Source: Pistricoccus aurantiacus (GTDB taxonomy: Bacteria > Pseudomonadota > Gammaproteobacteria > Pseudomonadales > Halomonadaceae). Taken from it: a stretch of 64,000 bases of DNA. Below are positions 46,999-57,401 of this stretch, piece after piece. Position numbers and translations under genes: made by a program. The notes below the pieces were generated by a model. The model ran no database searches. It had not been told where the DNA came from and saw only the letters and a list, made by a program, of their open reading frames with translations. Every line of letters begins with the position of its first letter. Within the stretch, counting starts at the first letter, position 1. The stretch lies in contig NZ_CP042382.1 in assembly GCF_007954585.1 (NCBI RefSeq), forward strand, positions 1,612,001 through 1,676,000. The letters are read 5' to 3'.

Positions 46999-47150
46999 GC
47001 CATGCGTCAGGCGATGCATTCGGGAGCGTTTTCACGTTAGACTGGTCAGTATGTTGTGAAAGAGGCGCGTCGAGGGATCGAAGAGATCGATCAGGCTTCG
47101 GCGCTTCCGTAATGCGGGGGGAGCCCCCGCCAGTCACAGTGGTAGACACG

Positions 47151-48185
47151 ATGACGACCATGACAACGACTTCCCGCGTCGCGGTGCGCGAGCATCTGGC
47201 GCGCGCTTACTGCCCCACCCGACTTCCCGCCGAGGACAAAGCCCGAGCCGCCGAGATCAAGCGGCTGCTTGTTGCGCGGAACGCGGTGCTGGTGGCGCAT
47301 TACTACACCGACGACGCCATTCAGCAGCTGGCGGAGGAAACCGGCGGCTGCGTGGCGGATTCCCTGGAAATGGCGCGCTTCGGCGCCCGCCACGAGGCCT
47401 CGACCCTGGTGGTGGCCGGGGTGCGCTTCATGGGGGAGACCGCCAAGATCCTGTCCCCGGAAAAACGCGTGCTGATGCCCACCCTGGAGGCCACCTGCTC
47501 CCTGGATCTCGGCTGTCCGGCGGCGGAGTTCAACGCTTTCTGCGATGCTCACCCGGATCGCACCGTGGTGGTCTATGCCAATACCTCCGCGGCGGTGAAG
47601 GCCCGGGCGGACTGGGTAGTGACGTCCTCCATCGCGGTGGATGTCATCGAGCATCTCCAGGCCCGGGGCGAAAAGGTCCTGTGGGCGCCGGACAAGCACC
47701 TGGGCGGCTATATCCAGCAGCAGACCGGGGCGGACATGCTCTTGTGGGACGGCGCCTGCATCGTCCACGAGGAGTTCAAGGCCAAGGGCATCGAGGATCT
47801 GAAAGCGCTGCATCCGGACGCGGCGGTGCTGGTGCATCCGGAATCTCCTGCCGCCGTAGTGCAACTGGCGGACGTGGTGGGCTCCACCTCCCAGTTGATC
47901 AGCGCGGCCAAGCAGTTGCCCAATGAGCGAATGATCGTCGCCACTGATCGCGGCATCTTCTTCAAGATGCAGCAGGCGGTGCCTGGCAAGCTGCTCTTCG
48001 AGGCGCCTACCGCGGGCAACGGGGCCACCTGCAAGAGCTGCGCCCACTGCCCCTGGATGGCCATGAACGCCTTGGACAACATGGCCACCGCGCTGCGGGA
48101 AGGCAGCGGTGAAATCCGCGTCGATGCCGCCTTGCGCGAGAAGGCGCTCAAGCCTCTGGAGCGTATGCTCAACTTCAAGCGTTAG
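47151..48185 (+). CDS. nadA: Quinolinate synthase NadA
   Basis: A 344-residue Fe4S4 enzyme condensing iminoaspartate and dihydroxyacetone phosphate to quinolinate for NAD synthesis. The three cluster cysteines are in CSLDLGC (first or second Cys), [11 protein letters not shown] and [31 protein letters not shown] opens domain 1 and [20 protein letters not shown] is a second signature. The start at 47151 is chosen from two nearby ATGs (47151, 47160), neither with a strong ribosome site. The next enzyme, nadC, is also in the window, at 57398. Confidence 0.95.
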   Translation: MTTMTTTSRVAVREHLARAYCPTRLPAEDKARAAEIKRLLVARNAVLVAHYYTDDAIQQLAEETGGCVADSLEMARFGARHEASTLVVAGVRFMGETAKILSPEKRVLMPTLEATCSLDLGCPAAEFNAFCDAHPDRTVVVYANTSAAVKARADWVVTSSIAVDVIEHLQARGEKVLWAPDKHLGGYIQQQTGADMLLWDGACIVHEEFKAKGIEDLKALHPDAAVLVHPESPAAVVQLADVVGSTSQLISAAKQLPNERMIVATDRGIFFKMQQAVPGKLLFEAPTAGNGATCKSCAHCPWMAMNALDNMATALREGSGEIRVDAALREKALKPLERMLNFKR

Positions 48186-48204
48186 CGCTAGCGGCCGGCT
48201 AACG

Positions 48205-49668
48205 CTAGCGAAAATCCTCCAGGGATTCCCGATAATCCAGGAAGGCGTCTCGGCGGATCTTGATGCGGCTCAGGGCAGTGGTATCGCCCTGTTGTTCGGC
48301 GACGTCCTTCGCCACCTCCAGCTGGCGGATGGCCTGATCGATACGGCCGGTGAGCTGCAAGGTTTCCGCTCTGGCCAGATGCCCCCAGGCCGGCTGGCCG
48401 CTTCTGCCCGCCGCCACCGCCAGCAGATCGAAGATCTGCGGGTCTTCCGGGCGCCGCTCGCTCAGCCGACGCAGAATGGTGAAGGCCTGGCCGGGGTCGC
48501 TGCCCAGCAGCGCTTGCGCCTGAAGATATTCCGCCGGATAGTAGTTCGGCATCAGCCGCAGCAATCGCCGGATGCGCTCCAGAGCCTGTTCCGGACGCCC
48601 TGTCTCATAGGCGACCTGGGCCGCGCTGGTCGGAATCATCGGCAGATCCGGTAGTTCTCGGGCCAGCTGGTCCAGTTCGTTCAGCGCTGCTTGGGTATTG
48701 CCTCTTTCCGCTTGGATCAAGGCTTCCAGGTAGCGCCGGGCGGCTTCCGAAGTACTGTCCTGGGCGAGCTGGCTAGCGGCCTGGGTCGGATCGTCCCGAT
48801 GGATTTCCAGCAGCGCCCGGGCGCGAACCAGCGCATGGCGAGGGTCGCTGACGCCTGCGCTGCCCGGGCTGCCGATTTGCGCCACGCGAGATTGAACGTC
48901 GCTGATACGCGACTGGGTAACCGGGTGAGTCAGCAGGAATTCCGGCGGGTTGCCGCCCTGCAGCGCCATCAACCGCTGCATGCTGCGAAACATGTCGACG
49001 CTGGCGCCGGGGTCGAAGCCCGCCTGGGCCATGGCCTGCAGGCCGACCCGATCCGCCTCTTCCTCGTAACGGCGAGAATAGGTCAGCTGATCCTGAATGA
49101 ACGCCGCCTGGGAACCCATGGCGGCGGCGATGCCCGCGTCCCCGCCACCGCCCACCGCCAGCAGCATGCCTGCCAGCATCGCCGCCATGGTAGGCAGCTG
49201 GGTCTCTTCCGCCCGAGCCTGGCGACGAGCGAAATGATGCTGTGACAGGTGGCCCAGCTCGTGGGCCAGCACCGAGGCCAGTTCGGATTCGTTCTTGGCG
49301 AAGCTGAACAGCCCGGTATTCACCCCGATCACGCCCCCGGGTACCGCGAAGGCATTGAGCTGGCGACTGTCGACCAGCGTCACCACCGGATCGATGCCGG
49401 GCAGATTGCTGTAAGGCAGCAGCTGGCCGATCAGCGACTCCACGTAGTGCTGGGTGATGGGGTCTTGCCACAGCGGTGCCCGGGCGCGGAACTGGCGCAG
49501 CCAGGTTCTGCCCAGCTCGTAGGTTTCGTGAGCATTGATGCCGCCACTGGAGGAACCCATCCGGGGCAGATCGAAATCGTCGATGGTCAAGGCTTGCGCC
49601 GGCATCGGCACCAGCATTGCCAGCGTCAGGCCCAGGGCAAGCAGACGGGAGTTGAACAGTCGCGACAT
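48205..49668 (-). CDS. bepA: Periplasmic M48 metalloprotease BepA with TPR repeats
   Basis: A 487-residue protease/chaperone that degrades stalled outer-membrane proteins such as LptD and assists their assembly. Signal peptide MSRLFNSRLLALGLTLAM to about residue 27; zinc site HELGH in SVLAHELGHLSQHHF, third ligand in SRRYEEEADRVG; then four or so TPR units (about 310-480: PEQALERIRRLLRLMPNYYP). The C-terminus is convergent with nadA (19-base gap). Confidence 0.93.
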   Translation of the reverse strand: MSRLFNSRLLALGLTLAMLVPMPAQALTIDDFDLPRMGSSSGGINAHETYELGRTWLRQFRARAPLWQDPITQHYVESLIGQLLPYSNLPGIDPVVTLVDSRQLNAFAVPGGVIGVNTGLFSFAKNESELASVLAHELGHLSQHHFARRQARAEETQLPTMAAMLAGMLLAVGGGGDAGIAAAMGSQAAFIQDQLTYSRRYEEEADRVGLQAMAQAGFDPGASVDMFRSMQRLMALQGGNPPEFLLTHPVTQSRISDVQSRVAQIGSPGSAGVSDPRHALVRARALLEIHRDDPTQAASQLAQDSTSEAARRYLEALIQAERGNTQAALNELDQLARELPDLPMIPTSAAQVAYETGRPEQALERIRRLLRLMPNYYPAEYLQAQALLGSDPGQAFTILRRLSERRPEDPQIFDLLAVAAGRSGQPAWGHLARAETLQLTGRIDQAIRQLEVAKDVAEQQGDTTALSRIKIRRDAFLDYRESLEDFR

Positions 49669-49805
49669 AAGGCTCTCATCGAGTGTCAGCGGGAACGCAG
49701 CGTCTAGCGTAGCGCATTATCCTGCGACATTGCTTCATGGGTGAAAGTGCCTTTAAATGCCAGGCATCCGCATGTTTACCGCTTCGCCATGTTTTTGGAG
49801 ACGTC

Positions 49806-50069
49806 ATGTCCTTGCAGCCCGATGAGGTGCTCGATGCCCGCCAACTGCCCTGTCCACTGCCGCTGCTGAAGGCCAAGCAGGCCTTGTCGCGACTCGAAAC
49901 GGGGCAGCTACTTGAAGTGCGTGCCACGGATGCCGGTTCCTGGCGCGACTTCGAGGTGTTCGCCGCCCAAGGGGCGCATGTGCTGGAAGCCCGGGAAACT
50001 CGCGACGATACCTATTATTACTGGCTGCGTAAGGGCAACCCCGCTCAGCGCGAGGATCGCGCTGAATGA
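49806..50069 (+). CDS. TusA-family sulfurtransferase
   Basis: An 87-residue SirA/TusA-fold protein with the sulfur-carrying Cys in LDARQLPCPLPLLKAKQAL. TusA passes sulfur from IscS to the TusBCD-E relay for 2-thiouridine in tRNA; paralogues serve molybdopterin or sulfur oxidation, and sequence alone does not settle which. GGAGA lies before ATG 49806. Its stop overlaps the next start as ATGA. Confidence 0.88.
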   Translation: MSLQPDEVLDARQLPCPLPLLKAKQALSRLETGQLLEVRATDAGSWRDFEVFAAQGAHVLEARETRDDTYYYWLRKGNPAQREDRAE

Positions 50070-51166
50070 GCCTGAGGTCGGTTTTCAGGAGCTGGATGGA
50101 TCGCTATTTCTCCGACGAGGAAGCGGTCATCCTTATGGTGCTGCTGGTATTGGGCGTGGTAGTGGTGATGTGGCTGGGCCGCATGCTGGCGCCGTTTCTG
50201 ACTGCCCTGGTGATCTCCTTTCTGCTGCAGGGGGCGGTCAACTGGCTGGTACGCCGGGGTTTGCCGCATCTTCCCTCGGTGCTGCTGGTGTTTCTCGGTT
50301 TCGTCGGTATTCTGCTGGCCATGGCGCTGATCGTGATGCCTCTGATCTGGAATCAGCTGGTCAGCCTGGTGCAGGAAATACCCCGCATGTTCGCCAGCGG
50401 CCAGATTTTCCTGGAAAAGCTGCAGGCCAACTATCCCAATCTGATCACGCCGGATCAGATCCAGAACTGGATCGGCATGGCCGGGCGTGAGATGACCCAG
50501 ATGGGCCAGCGTGCGCTGAGCCTGTCACTGGCCTCCCTGGGCAACCTGATGTCGGTGATCATCTATCTGGTGCTGGTACCGATCCTGGTATTCTTCATGC
50601 TCAAGGACAAGGATCGGCTGGTAGGCTTCACGCTGTGGCTGCTGCCGAAGAAGCGCGATCTGATGACGCGCATCTGGCGGGAAATGGACACTCAGATTGC
50701 CAACTTCGTGCGCGGCAAGTTCATCGAGATCATCATCGTCGGCAGCGTCTCGTTTCTGACCTTTGCCTTTTTTGGCCTGCCGTATTCCGCGCTGCTGGCG
50801 CTGACGGTAGGGCTCTCCGTGCTGGTGCCCTATATCGGCGCGGCGGTCACCACCCTGCCGGTGGCGGCGGTAGCGGGATTTCATTTCGGCCTGGGGGATC
50901 AGTTTCTCTATGTGGTGATCGCCTATGGGGTTATTCAGGCCCTGGACGGCAACGTGCTGGTACCGGTGCTGTTTTCCGAGGCGGTCAACCTGCATCCGGT
51001 CTCGATCATCCTCGCGGTGCTGTTCTTCGGCGGCATCTGGGGCTTCTGGGGCATCTTCTTCGCCATTCCCCTGGCCACGCTGATCAAGGCACTGCTGTAT
51101 GCCTGGCCGCGGGGTATTCAAAAGCGCAGCGAACAGGCGGCCCAGCGTCGCCAGACCGAGGCCTGA
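50066..51166 (+). CDS. perM: AI-2E/PerM-family inner-membrane protein
   Basis: A 366-residue AI-2 exporter superfamily protein with about eight helices: MLAPFLTALVISFLLQGAVN, LPSVLLVFLGFVGILLAMAL, MLKDKDRLVGFTLWLLPKKR, LVPYIGAAVTTLPVAAVAGF and VSIILAVLFFGGIWGFWGIF. Such proteins are proposed permeases; the substrate of PerM is not established. The ATGA overlap couples it to tusA; dapA follows on the same strand. Confidence 0.88.
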   Translation: MSLRSVFRSWMDRYFSDEEAVILMVLLVLGVVVVMWLGRMLAPFLTALVISFLLQGAVNWLVRRGLPHLPSVLLVFLGFVGILLAMALIVMPLIWNQLVSLVQEIPRMFASGQIFLEKLQANYPNLITPDQIQNWIGMAGREMTQMGQRALSLSLASLGNLMSVIIYLVLVPILVFFMLKDKDRLVGFTLWLLPKKRDLMTRIWREMDTQIANFVRGKFIEIIIVGSVSFLTFAFFGLPYSALLALTVGLSVLVPYIGAAVTTLPVAAVAGFHFGLGDQFLYVVIAYGVIQALDGNVLVPVLFSEAVNLHPVSIILAVLFFGGIWGFWGIFFAIPLATLIKALLYAWPRGIQKRSEQAAQRRQTEA

Positions 51167-51320
51167 GTGAAGTGCCGAAAGCGGCTCGCCGATAAACACC
51201 CGGCTCGGGTTCTGTACAGGCCTGAGCCGCCTGAGTACCATTCTCCCTATGGCCAGCCGAGCCGACCTTATCGACTCGTTCCGACCTGGCGTTCATGACC
51301 CATTCGAGAGGACTAAAGGA

Positions 51321-52211
51321 ATGATCACAGGCAGTATCGTCGCTCTAGCGACGCCGATGAAGGTCAATGGCGATATCGACTGGGAGGCGCTGCGCCGACT
51401 GGTAAACTTCCATCTCGACAACGGCACCGATGGGATCGTCGCCGCCGGCACCACCGGCGAGCCCACCACCATGTCTTTCGCGGAACACTTCGACGTCATC
51501 CGCACCATTGTCGAGGAAGTCGATAGGCGCATTCCGGTCATCGCCGGCACCGGCTCCAATAACACCACGGAGGCGGTGGAGCTGACTCGCTACGCCAAGG
51601 AAGTGGGCGCCGACTATTGCCTGACCGTGGCGCCTTATTACAACAAGCCGACTCAGGAAGGCCTGTATCAGCACTTCAAGGCCATCGCCGAAACCAGCGA
51701 CCTGCCGGTGATTCTCTACAACGTGCCCGGACGTACCTGCTCGGACATCTACAACGAAACCGTGCTGCGCCTGGCGGAAGTCGACAACATCATCGGCCTG
51801 AAGGATGCCACCGGCAATCTCGAGCGCGCCGAGGATCTGATTTCCCGCCTCGAGGGCAGCGGCTTCATGCTCTATTCCGGCGACGACGGCACCGCCTGCG
51901 ACTTCATGCTGATGGGAGGGCATGGGGATATTTCGGTCACCGCCAACGTGGCGCCGAAGGCCATGCACGAACTCTGTACCGCCGCCGTGGCCGGCGACGC
52001 GGACAAGGCGCATCAGATCAACACTCGCCTGATGCCGCTGCATACCCAGCTGGGTATCGAATCCAACCCGATCCCCGTCAAGTGGGCGCTCAATCGCATG
52101 GGATACAGCGAAGCGGGCATTCGTCTGCCGCTGACCTGGCTTTCGGAGCGCTATCATTCCACGGTGAGCGAAGCCTTGCAGCTGGCGGGACTCATCGAGG
52201 ACGCCGGCTGA
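51321..52211 (+). CDS. dapA: 4-hydroxy-tetrahydrodipicolinate synthase DapA
   Basis: A 296-residue class I aldolase-like enzyme condensing pyruvate and aspartate semialdehyde in lysine/diaminopimelate synthesis. [10 protein letters not shown] contains the catalytic Thr region; YNVPGRT carries the Tyr; the Schiff-base Lys is in [11 protein letters not shown]. The start at 51321 ([13 protein letters not shown]) follows AAAGGA directly and GAGG further up; a longer frame to 51249 is not family sequence. bamC follows, as in many gammaproteobacteria. Confidence 0.96.
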   Translation: MITGSIVALATPMKVNGDIDWEALRRLVNFHLDNGTDGIVAAGTTGEPTTMSFAEHFDVIRTIVEEVDRRIPVIAGTGSNNTTEAVELTRYAKEVGADYCLTVAPYYNKPTQEGLYQHFKAIAETSDLPVILYNVPGRTCSDIYNETVLRLAEVDNIIGLKDATGNLERAEDLISRLEGSGFMLYSGDDGTACDFMLMGGHGDISVTANVAPKAMHELCTAAVAGDADKAHQINTRLMPLHTQLGIESNPIPVKWALNRMGYSEAGIRLPLTWLSERYHSTVSEALQLAGLIEDAG

Positions 52212-52250
52212 TCGATGCCGGCGTAATCCATCCATCACCAAGGTAACTGC

Positions 52251-53204
52251 ATGAATCCCGCGTTGAAATGGCCACCTCTGGTCGTGCTGCTGATCCTGAC
52301 GGGCTGTGCCCGAGACGGCTACTATGACGATCGCAGCCAGGACTACACGAATGCGCAAAGTGCCGCGCCGCTGACCTTGCCGCAAGGGCGTGACGTGAGT
52401 CGCTATCAGCCGGTGATGCCGGTGCCGGAAGCCAACGGCAGCTTCCAGGCCCAGCAAGACTTCGAGGTGCCCCGCCCGAATACGACGGGGGCCGGTGCCG
52501 GCGCACAGGCGCTGGTGGAACGGCGCGGCCTGGGTGGCGATCAATGGCTGGTCGTCAAGGATTCTCCACGGACCGTATGGCGTCAGCTCAACGATTTCAG
52601 TCGCCGCCAAGGGCTGGAGGTGACTCAGCAGGACGCCGAACGGGGTACGTTGTACACCACGCAAGGTACGCTCAGCGTGCAGTCGGGGTTAGGCCGCGAT
52701 GTCAGCGAAGTGCGCTGCGAGCAGGGTGGCCAGGTAGCGGAAAGCTGTCTGGCGGCACTGGAAAGCTTTCTGGGCGCTCAGGGCCAGACCGCCACCGCCT
52801 CGACCTTTACCCAGCGTCCCGCCGCCGGCGCTGCCAATCCGGTACGCGTCGAGCGCCGCGGCGGCGATTGGCGCATGGTAGTGGACGCCTCGCCGCGCTC
52901 CACCTGGGCGGAACTCGACTATCAGCTGGAGGAAAGCTTCAATCAGCCGGGCCGACAGCAGCTAGTGGACAAGAACCCCGAGGCGGGGGAATTCCTGATC
53001 GAATATCTTCCTCAGGAAGGGCGAGAGCGCGGCTTCTTCGGCACCCTGTTCAGTCTGGGCAGCGATGAATCCCGCCGGCTGCGGGTAGCGCTAGAGGAAG
53101 CCGGCAATCAGACCCTGGTGAGCGTCGTCAGCGCCGACGACGAACCCCTGAGCGCCGATCAGACCGGAGAGATTCTCAAGCGCCTGGCGACCCTGCTGCG
53201 CTGA
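52251..53204 (+). CDS. bamC: Outer-membrane assembly lipoprotein BamC
   Basis: A 317-residue lipoprotein subunit of the BAM complex. Signal and lipobox are in KWPPLVVLLILTGCARDGYY; a long unstructured N-terminal segment follows that in E. coli binds BamD; then two helix-grip domains (about 90-180: LVVKDSPRTVWRQLNDFSRR; about 200-317: MVVDASPRSTWAELDYQLEE). Position after dapA supports the call. Its TGA overlaps the next ATG by one base. Confidence 0.93.
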   Translation: MNPALKWPPLVVLLILTGCARDGYYDDRSQDYTNAQSAAPLTLPQGRDVSRYQPVMPVPEANGSFQAQQDFEVPRPNTTGAGAGAQALVERRGLGGDQWLVVKDSPRTVWRQLNDFSRRQGLEVTQQDAERGTLYTTQGTLSVQSGLGRDVSEVRCEQGGQVAESCLAALESFLGAQGQTATASTFTQRPAAGAANPVRVERRGGDWRMVVDASPRSTWAELDYQLEESFNQPGRQQLVDKNPEAGEFLIEYLPQEGRERGFFGTLFSLGSDESRRLRVALEEAGNQTLVSVVSADDEPLSADQTGEILKRLATLLR

Positions 53205-54007
53205 TGGGAGAGATGGAGGCCAAGGTGCCGGATGCGGGGAGACGACTGTCATTTGCATCCCTGGGCAGCGGCAGCAAGGGCAACGCAACCCTGGTCAGCG
53301 ACGGAGAAACTCGGGTGCTGGTGGACTGCGGCTTCCCCATGCGCGACGCGGAGCGGCGATTGAACCGGCTGGGCCTGCACCCGCGACAGCTCGACGCGAT
53401 CCTGGTGACCCACGAGCATGGCGATCATATTCGCGGCGTGGGCGCCCTGGCGCGGCGTTACCGGCTGCCGGTCTATCTGACCGCGGGCTGCTGGCTCTCC
53501 CGGCGCCTAGGAGACGTGCCGGATCGGCACTGGATCCTGCCTCAGACACGCTTCGCAATCAGGGGGCTGGAAATCGATCCGATTACCGTACCCCACGATG
53601 CTCGGGAGCCGGTGCAGTTTCGTTTTCGCGCCCACGGTCGGCACCTGGGTGTGCTGACGGACCTGGGGTATCCCACTCAGCACGTGGTGGACGCCTTTCG
53701 AGGCTGCAATGCCCTGGTGCTCGAATGCAATCATGATCGACAGATGCTCGCGGACGGCCCCTATCCGTTTCGACTCAAGCGACGAGTGGGCGGCGATTGG
53801 GGACACTTGGCCAATTCTCAGGCCGCGGCCCTGCTGCCCCGCCTGGGGCTCGATCGCCTGGAGCGTATCGTATGCTCGCACCTGTCGGAACAGAACAATC
53901 ATCCCGAGCGAGTCCGCGAGATCCTGGCGCCGCTGCTGGACGGTGACGAAACTCGTCTGATGCTAGCCGCTCAGGACAAGGGCTTGAGCTGGCAATCCAT
54001 TGCCTGA
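53204..54007 (+). CDS. YycJ/WalJ-like metallo-beta-lactamase-fold hydrolase
   Basis: A 267-residue MBL-fold protein: [20 protein letters not shown] at the start, metal motif [12 protein letters not shown], and later [10 protein letters not shown] and CSHLSEQN. This matches the YycJ/WalJ group (in Firmicutes linked to DNA repair or cell wall control), with probable nuclease activity. It lies between bamC and purC in the same direction and is translationally coupled to bamC. Confidence 0.85.
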   Translation: MGEMEAKVPDAGRRLSFASLGSGSKGNATLVSDGETRVLVDCGFPMRDAERRLNRLGLHPRQLDAILVTHEHGDHIRGVGALARRYRLPVYLTAGCWLSRRLGDVPDRHWILPQTRFAIRGLEIDPITVPHDAREPVQFRFRAHGRHLGVLTDLGYPTQHVVDAFRGCNALVLECNHDRQMLADGPYPFRLKRRVGGDWGHLANSQAAALLPRLGLDRLERIVCSHLSEQNNHPERVREILAPLLDGDETRLMLAAQDKGLSWQSIA

Positions 54008-54029
54008 TTACATTTCGGAGACCCCCACC

Positions 54030-54743
54030 GTGAAAAAACGTCAAGAACTCTATGCGGGCAAGGCCAAATCGGTTTATTACACCGACGATCCGGATCGTCT
54101 GATCCTGCAGTTTCGCGACGACACCAGCGCCTTCGATGGCCGCAAGAAGGAGGCGCTGTCCCGCAAGGGCATGGTCAACAACAAGTTCAACGCCTTTATC
54201 ATGGGCAAGCTGGAAGAGGCGGGTGTTGGCACCCACTTCGATGGCCTGGTGTCGGACACCGAGTGCGTGGTCAAGAAGCTCGAGATGATTCCGGTGGAGT
54301 GCGTGATTCGCAATATCGCCGCCGGGGGGTTGTGCAAGCGCCTGGGTATCGAGGAGGGTCGCGAACTCGATCCGCCGACCTTCGAGCTGTTTCTCAAGAA
54401 TGACGAACTGCACGACCCGATGATCAACGAGTCCCTGGCGGAAACCCTGGGTTTCGCGACCCCGGAGCAGCTGGCACGCATGAAGGTCTTGACCTATCAG
54501 GTCAACGACGTGCTCAAGGCGCTGTTCGCCGCGGGCGGTATTCTGCTGGTGGATTACAAGCTGGAATTCGGCTTGTTCAAGGACGAAATCCTGCTGGGCG
54601 ACGAATTCTCCCCGGACGGTTGCCGGCTGTGGGACGCCAAGACCCGTGAGAAGTTCGACAAGGATCGTTTCCGTCAGGGGCTCGGCGGGGTGATCGAGGC
54701 CTATGAGGAGGTGGGGCGGCGCATCGGCGTCAGCTTCGACTGA
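54030..54743 (+). CDS. purC: SAICAR synthetase PurC
   Basis: A 237-residue enzyme joining aspartate to CAIR in purine synthesis (E. coli 237). GTG 54030 begins (M)[15 protein letters not shown], matching family N-termini, with GGAGA upstream; the ATG-side frame to 54000 would add ten odd residues. Signatures: [30 protein letters not shown] and [13 protein letters not shown]. The last 14 bases overlap the convergent trmO. Confidence 0.95.
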   Translation: MKKRQELYAGKAKSVYYTDDPDRLILQFRDDTSAFDGRKKEALSRKGMVNNKFNAFIMGKLEEAGVGTHFDGLVSDTECVVKKLEMIPVECVIRNIAAGGLCKRLGIEEGRELDPPTFELFLKNDELHDPMINESLAETLGFATPEQLARMKVLTYQVNDVLKALFAAGGILLVDYKLEFGLFKDEILLGDEFSPDGCRLWDAKTREKFDKDRFRQGLGGVIEAYEEVGRRIGVSFD

Positions 54744-55458
54744 GCGACACCAGTTCGAAGACCCGCATCACCAGCCCATGCCGCGGGTCTTCGATGGCCT
54801 GAAAGCGCACGTCCAGATCCCTCAGGCGCACACCGTAGCGCCGCGATTCCTGGCCTTTTCGGTAGGCGGGACGAGGATCCTGGGCCAGCACCTGTTCGAT
54901 CAGTTTACGCAGGGAGTCCCGATCCCGGCGTTCAGCGAGCTGGGCCTCGGCGTCGGCGGAAAACTCCACCGGATAGCATGCTGGCGCCGTCGGCGCGAAA
55001 CCCGCCCGGGCGTCCGGCCGTGTATCCGCCCAGGGCAGATAGGGCTTGATGTCCACCACCGGCGTGTCGTCCACCAGGTCATGGCCGCGCAGCTCGAGAT
55101 AAACCTCGGGACGGGTATGGACGGCGACCAGCTCCACCAGGGAAAGTCCCAGCCGGTTGGGGCGGTGGGTGCTGCGACTGGCGAAGACCCCGATCTTGGC
55201 ATTGCCGCCCAGCCGAGGCGGGCGCACCAGCGGCGACCAGCGCTCGGAGGTTTGATGAAAGATGAAGGTCAGCCAGAGGTGGCTGAAGCCTTCCAGACCG
55301 CGCAGGGCCAGCGGGTCGTCGAAGGGCGGCAGCATCACCAGGCGGCCTCGGGCGGCGCTAGCCAGACCCGGCTGGCGCGGGATGCCGAACTTGTCCGGGT
55401 AGTCGCTTTCAAGCCGAGCAACGGGCGTCAGGGAGAAATTCGCGCTATTGTCGCTCAT
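54730..55458 (-). CDS. trmO: tRNA (adenine37-N6)-methyltransferase TrmO
   Basis: A 242-residue TsaA/YaeB-like enzyme methylating N6 of t6A37 in tRNA-Thr(GGU). The N-terminal beta-barrel has [32 protein letters not shown], and the SAM-binding [35 protein letters not shown] and [20 protein letters not shown] follow. Divergent from mtnB. Confidence 0.93.
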   Translation of the reverse strand: MSDNSANFSLTPVARLESDYPDKFGIPRQPGLASAARGRLVMLPPFDDPLALRGLEGFSHLWLTFIFHQTSERWSPLVRPPRLGGNAKIGVFASRSTHRPNRLGLSLVELVAVHTRPEVYLELRGHDLVDDTPVVDIKPYLPWADTRPDARAGFAPTAPACYPVEFSADAEAQLAERRDRDSLRKLIEQVLAQDPRPAYRKGQESRRYGVRLRDLDVRFQAIEDPRHGLVMRVFELVSLSRS

Positions 55459-55492
55459 GCGCTTGTCTGTCTTGTCATGGGAGGTCAGACGG

Positions 55493-56104
55493 TTGATCGA
55501 TCTGGAAAGGTTGGCTCAGGCCCAGCAGGCTATCGTCGACGCCGGTGAAACACTATATCGGGCCGGTCAGGTACCTGCCACCGGGGGAAATTTTTCCCTG
55601 CGCCTCGACGAATCGCACATGGCGGTGACCGCCTCCGGTTGTCACAAGGGTCGTCTGACCCCTGCGGACATCCTGGTCACGGATCTGGAGGCGATACCCC
55701 TGGAGCCGCATCGCAAACCCTCCGCGGAGGCGCTGCTGCACGGTCGCCTCTACGCGGACCGGCCTCGAACCGGCGCCGTTTTGCATACTCACTCCAAGGC
55801 GGCGACGCTGCTGTCGCTGATCGAACCGGGAAAGACCCTTTGGCTGAGCGGTTACGAGCTGCTGAAAGCCCTGGAGGGCGTCGCCAGTCATGACGAGCGG
55901 GTCGCGATTCCGATTTTCGACAATACTCAGGACATGCGGGCGTTGGCGGATCAGGTCGGCGAGCGCCTGGCGCATGAGGCAAGCGTCGCCTATCTGATTC
56001 GAGGCCACGGGCTCTATACCTGGGCCACGGACATGAAGGCCTGCCTGCGCCAGGTGGAAGCGCTGGATTTTCTTTTCGACTGTGAACTCTTTCTGCGCCG
56101 ATAG
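55493..56104 (+). CDS. mtnB: Methylthioribulose-1-phosphate dehydratase MtnB
   Basis: A 203-residue class II aldolase/adducin-fold enzyme of methionine salvage. PATGGNFSLRLDESHMAVTA, VLHTHSKAATLLSL (zinc His residues) and YLIRGHGLYTWATDM are the family blocks. The start is probably TTG 55493, with GGGAGG 8 bases upstream; an ATG frame to 55448 adds 15 residues overlapping the trmO start. First gene of mtnB-mtnD-mtnC. Confidence 0.92.
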   Translation: MIDLERLAQAQQAIVDAGETLYRAGQVPATGGNFSLRLDESHMAVTASGCHKGRLTPADILVTDLEAIPLEPHRKPSAEALLHGRLYADRPRTGAVLHTHSKAATLLSLIEPGKTLWLSGYELLKALEGVASHDERVAIPIFDNTQDMRALADQVGERLAHEASVAYLIRGHGLYTWATDMKACLRQVEALDFLFDCELFLRR

Positions 56105-56154
56105 CGCATCTTCTGAGCCTGTCTTGAACGGCTTTACAACGAGGACAACCAATA

Positions 56155-56721
56155 ATGAGCTTCTTGCAGGTCTACGTGGACTACGATGCGGAGCAGCCGC
56201 TGGTGGCGACCCGGGACGGCGAGCGTATCGCCAAGGAACTCGGGGATCGCGGCATACGCTTCGAGCGTTGGGCGACCCGTGAATTGGCGCCGGATGCGGA
56301 TCAGGAAGCGGTGCTCGCGGCCTATGAGGCAGAAGTGTCACGGCTGCAAGCGGAATCGGGAATGGTCGGCGCGGATGTGATCGGCCTGACCCCGGATCAT
56401 CCGGATAAGCAGGTGCTGCGAGAGAAGTTTCTCCACGAGCATCGTCATAGCGAGGACGAGGTACGCTTCTTCGTGCGTGGCGAAGGCATCTTCTATCTGC
56501 ACCTTGACGACCGGGTCTATGTGGTGGGTTGCGCCCAGGGCGACTTGATGTCGGTGCCCGCGGGGACGCCGCACTGGTTCGATATGGGGCCGGAGCCGGA
56601 TTTCACCGCCATTCGCCTGTTCAGTGACACTACCGGCTGGGTGGCGGATTTCACCGGGGCGACCCTTGCCGAGCGCTTTCCGCGATTCGAGGCCTTGCCC
56701 ACCGGTCAGGAGGCCGCATGA
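56155..56721 (+). CDS. mtnD: Acireductone dioxygenase MtnD
   Basis: A 188-residue cupin enzyme. Metal ligands lie in [14 protein letters not shown] (two His and Glu) and GTPHWFDMG (third His). With Fe it makes the methionine precursor KMTB and formate; with Ni an off-pathway product and CO. It follows mtnB by 50 bases and overlaps mtnC as ATGA. Confidence 0.95.
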   Translation: MSFLQVYVDYDAEQPLVATRDGERIAKELGDRGIRFERWATRELAPDADQEAVLAAYEAEVSRLQAESGMVGADVIGLTPDHPDKQVLREKFLHEHRHSEDEVRFFVRGEGIFYLHLDDRVYVVGCAQGDLMSVPAGTPHWFDMGPEPDFTAIRLFSDTTGWVADFTGATLAERFPRFEALPTGQEAA

Positions 56722-57401
56722 TTCGCGCCGTCGTCACGGATATCGAGGGCACCACCGGATCGATTCGCTTCGTTCACGAGGTGCTGTTTCCCTACGCCAA
56801 ACGCCATCTGGCGGATTTCTTGCGTCAGCGGCAAGAGGATGTCGAGGTGGTCCGGCAGATCGCGGCGACCCGGCAGCTTGCCCAGGAGCCAGAGGCGGAT
56901 CTGGCGCGGGTGATCGAGATTCTCGAGGGCTGGATCGCCGAAGATCGCAAGGCGACGCCGCTGAAAGCCCTGCAGGGCATGGTCTGGGCGAAAGGCTATC
57001 GTAACGGTGACTTCACCGGTCATGTATACCCGGACGCCTTCGATGCGCTGGCTCGCTGGCATGCCCAAGGCATCGCGCTGTATGTGTTTTCCTCCGGTTC
57101 GGTGCAGGCTCAGCAGCTACTCTTTGGCCATTCGGACATGGGCAATCTGACCCCGCTGTTCGAGGGCTATTTCGACACCACCATCGGGCCCAAGAAAGAG
57201 ACGGCGAGCTATCGTTGCATTGTCGAGGCGCTCAGGCGGGATGCCGCTGAGGTATTGTTTCTCTCGGATGTGGTGGAAGAATTGGACGCGGCGAAAGCCG
57301 CCGGACTGCATACCCTGCAACTGGTGCGGGAGCCGGGCATGACCACCGGAGTGCATCCGGTGGTCGCCAGTTTCGAGGAAATCGACCTGGAAAGGTTCTA
57401 G
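56718..57401 (+). CDS. mtnC: Enolase-phosphatase E1 MtnC
   Basis: A 227-residue HAD enzyme making acireductone from DK-MTP-1-P. The nucleophile motif is [12 protein letters not shown], with Lys in GPKKETASY and the Mg-binding end in [18 protein letters not shown]. Translationally coupled to mtnD. The stop overlaps the convergent nadC stop by four bases. mtnA, mtnK and mtnP are not in the window. Confidence 0.95.
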   Translation: MIRAVVTDIEGTTGSIRFVHEVLFPYAKRHLADFLRQRQEDVEVVRQIAATRQLAQEPEADLARVIEILEGWIAEDRKATPLKALQGMVWAKGYRNGDFTGHVYPDAFDALARWHAQGIALYVFSSGSVQAQQLLFGHSDMGNLTPLFEGYFDTTIGPKKETASYRCIVEALRRDAAEVLFLSDVVEELDAAKAAGLHTLQLVREPGMTTGVHPVVASFEEIDLERF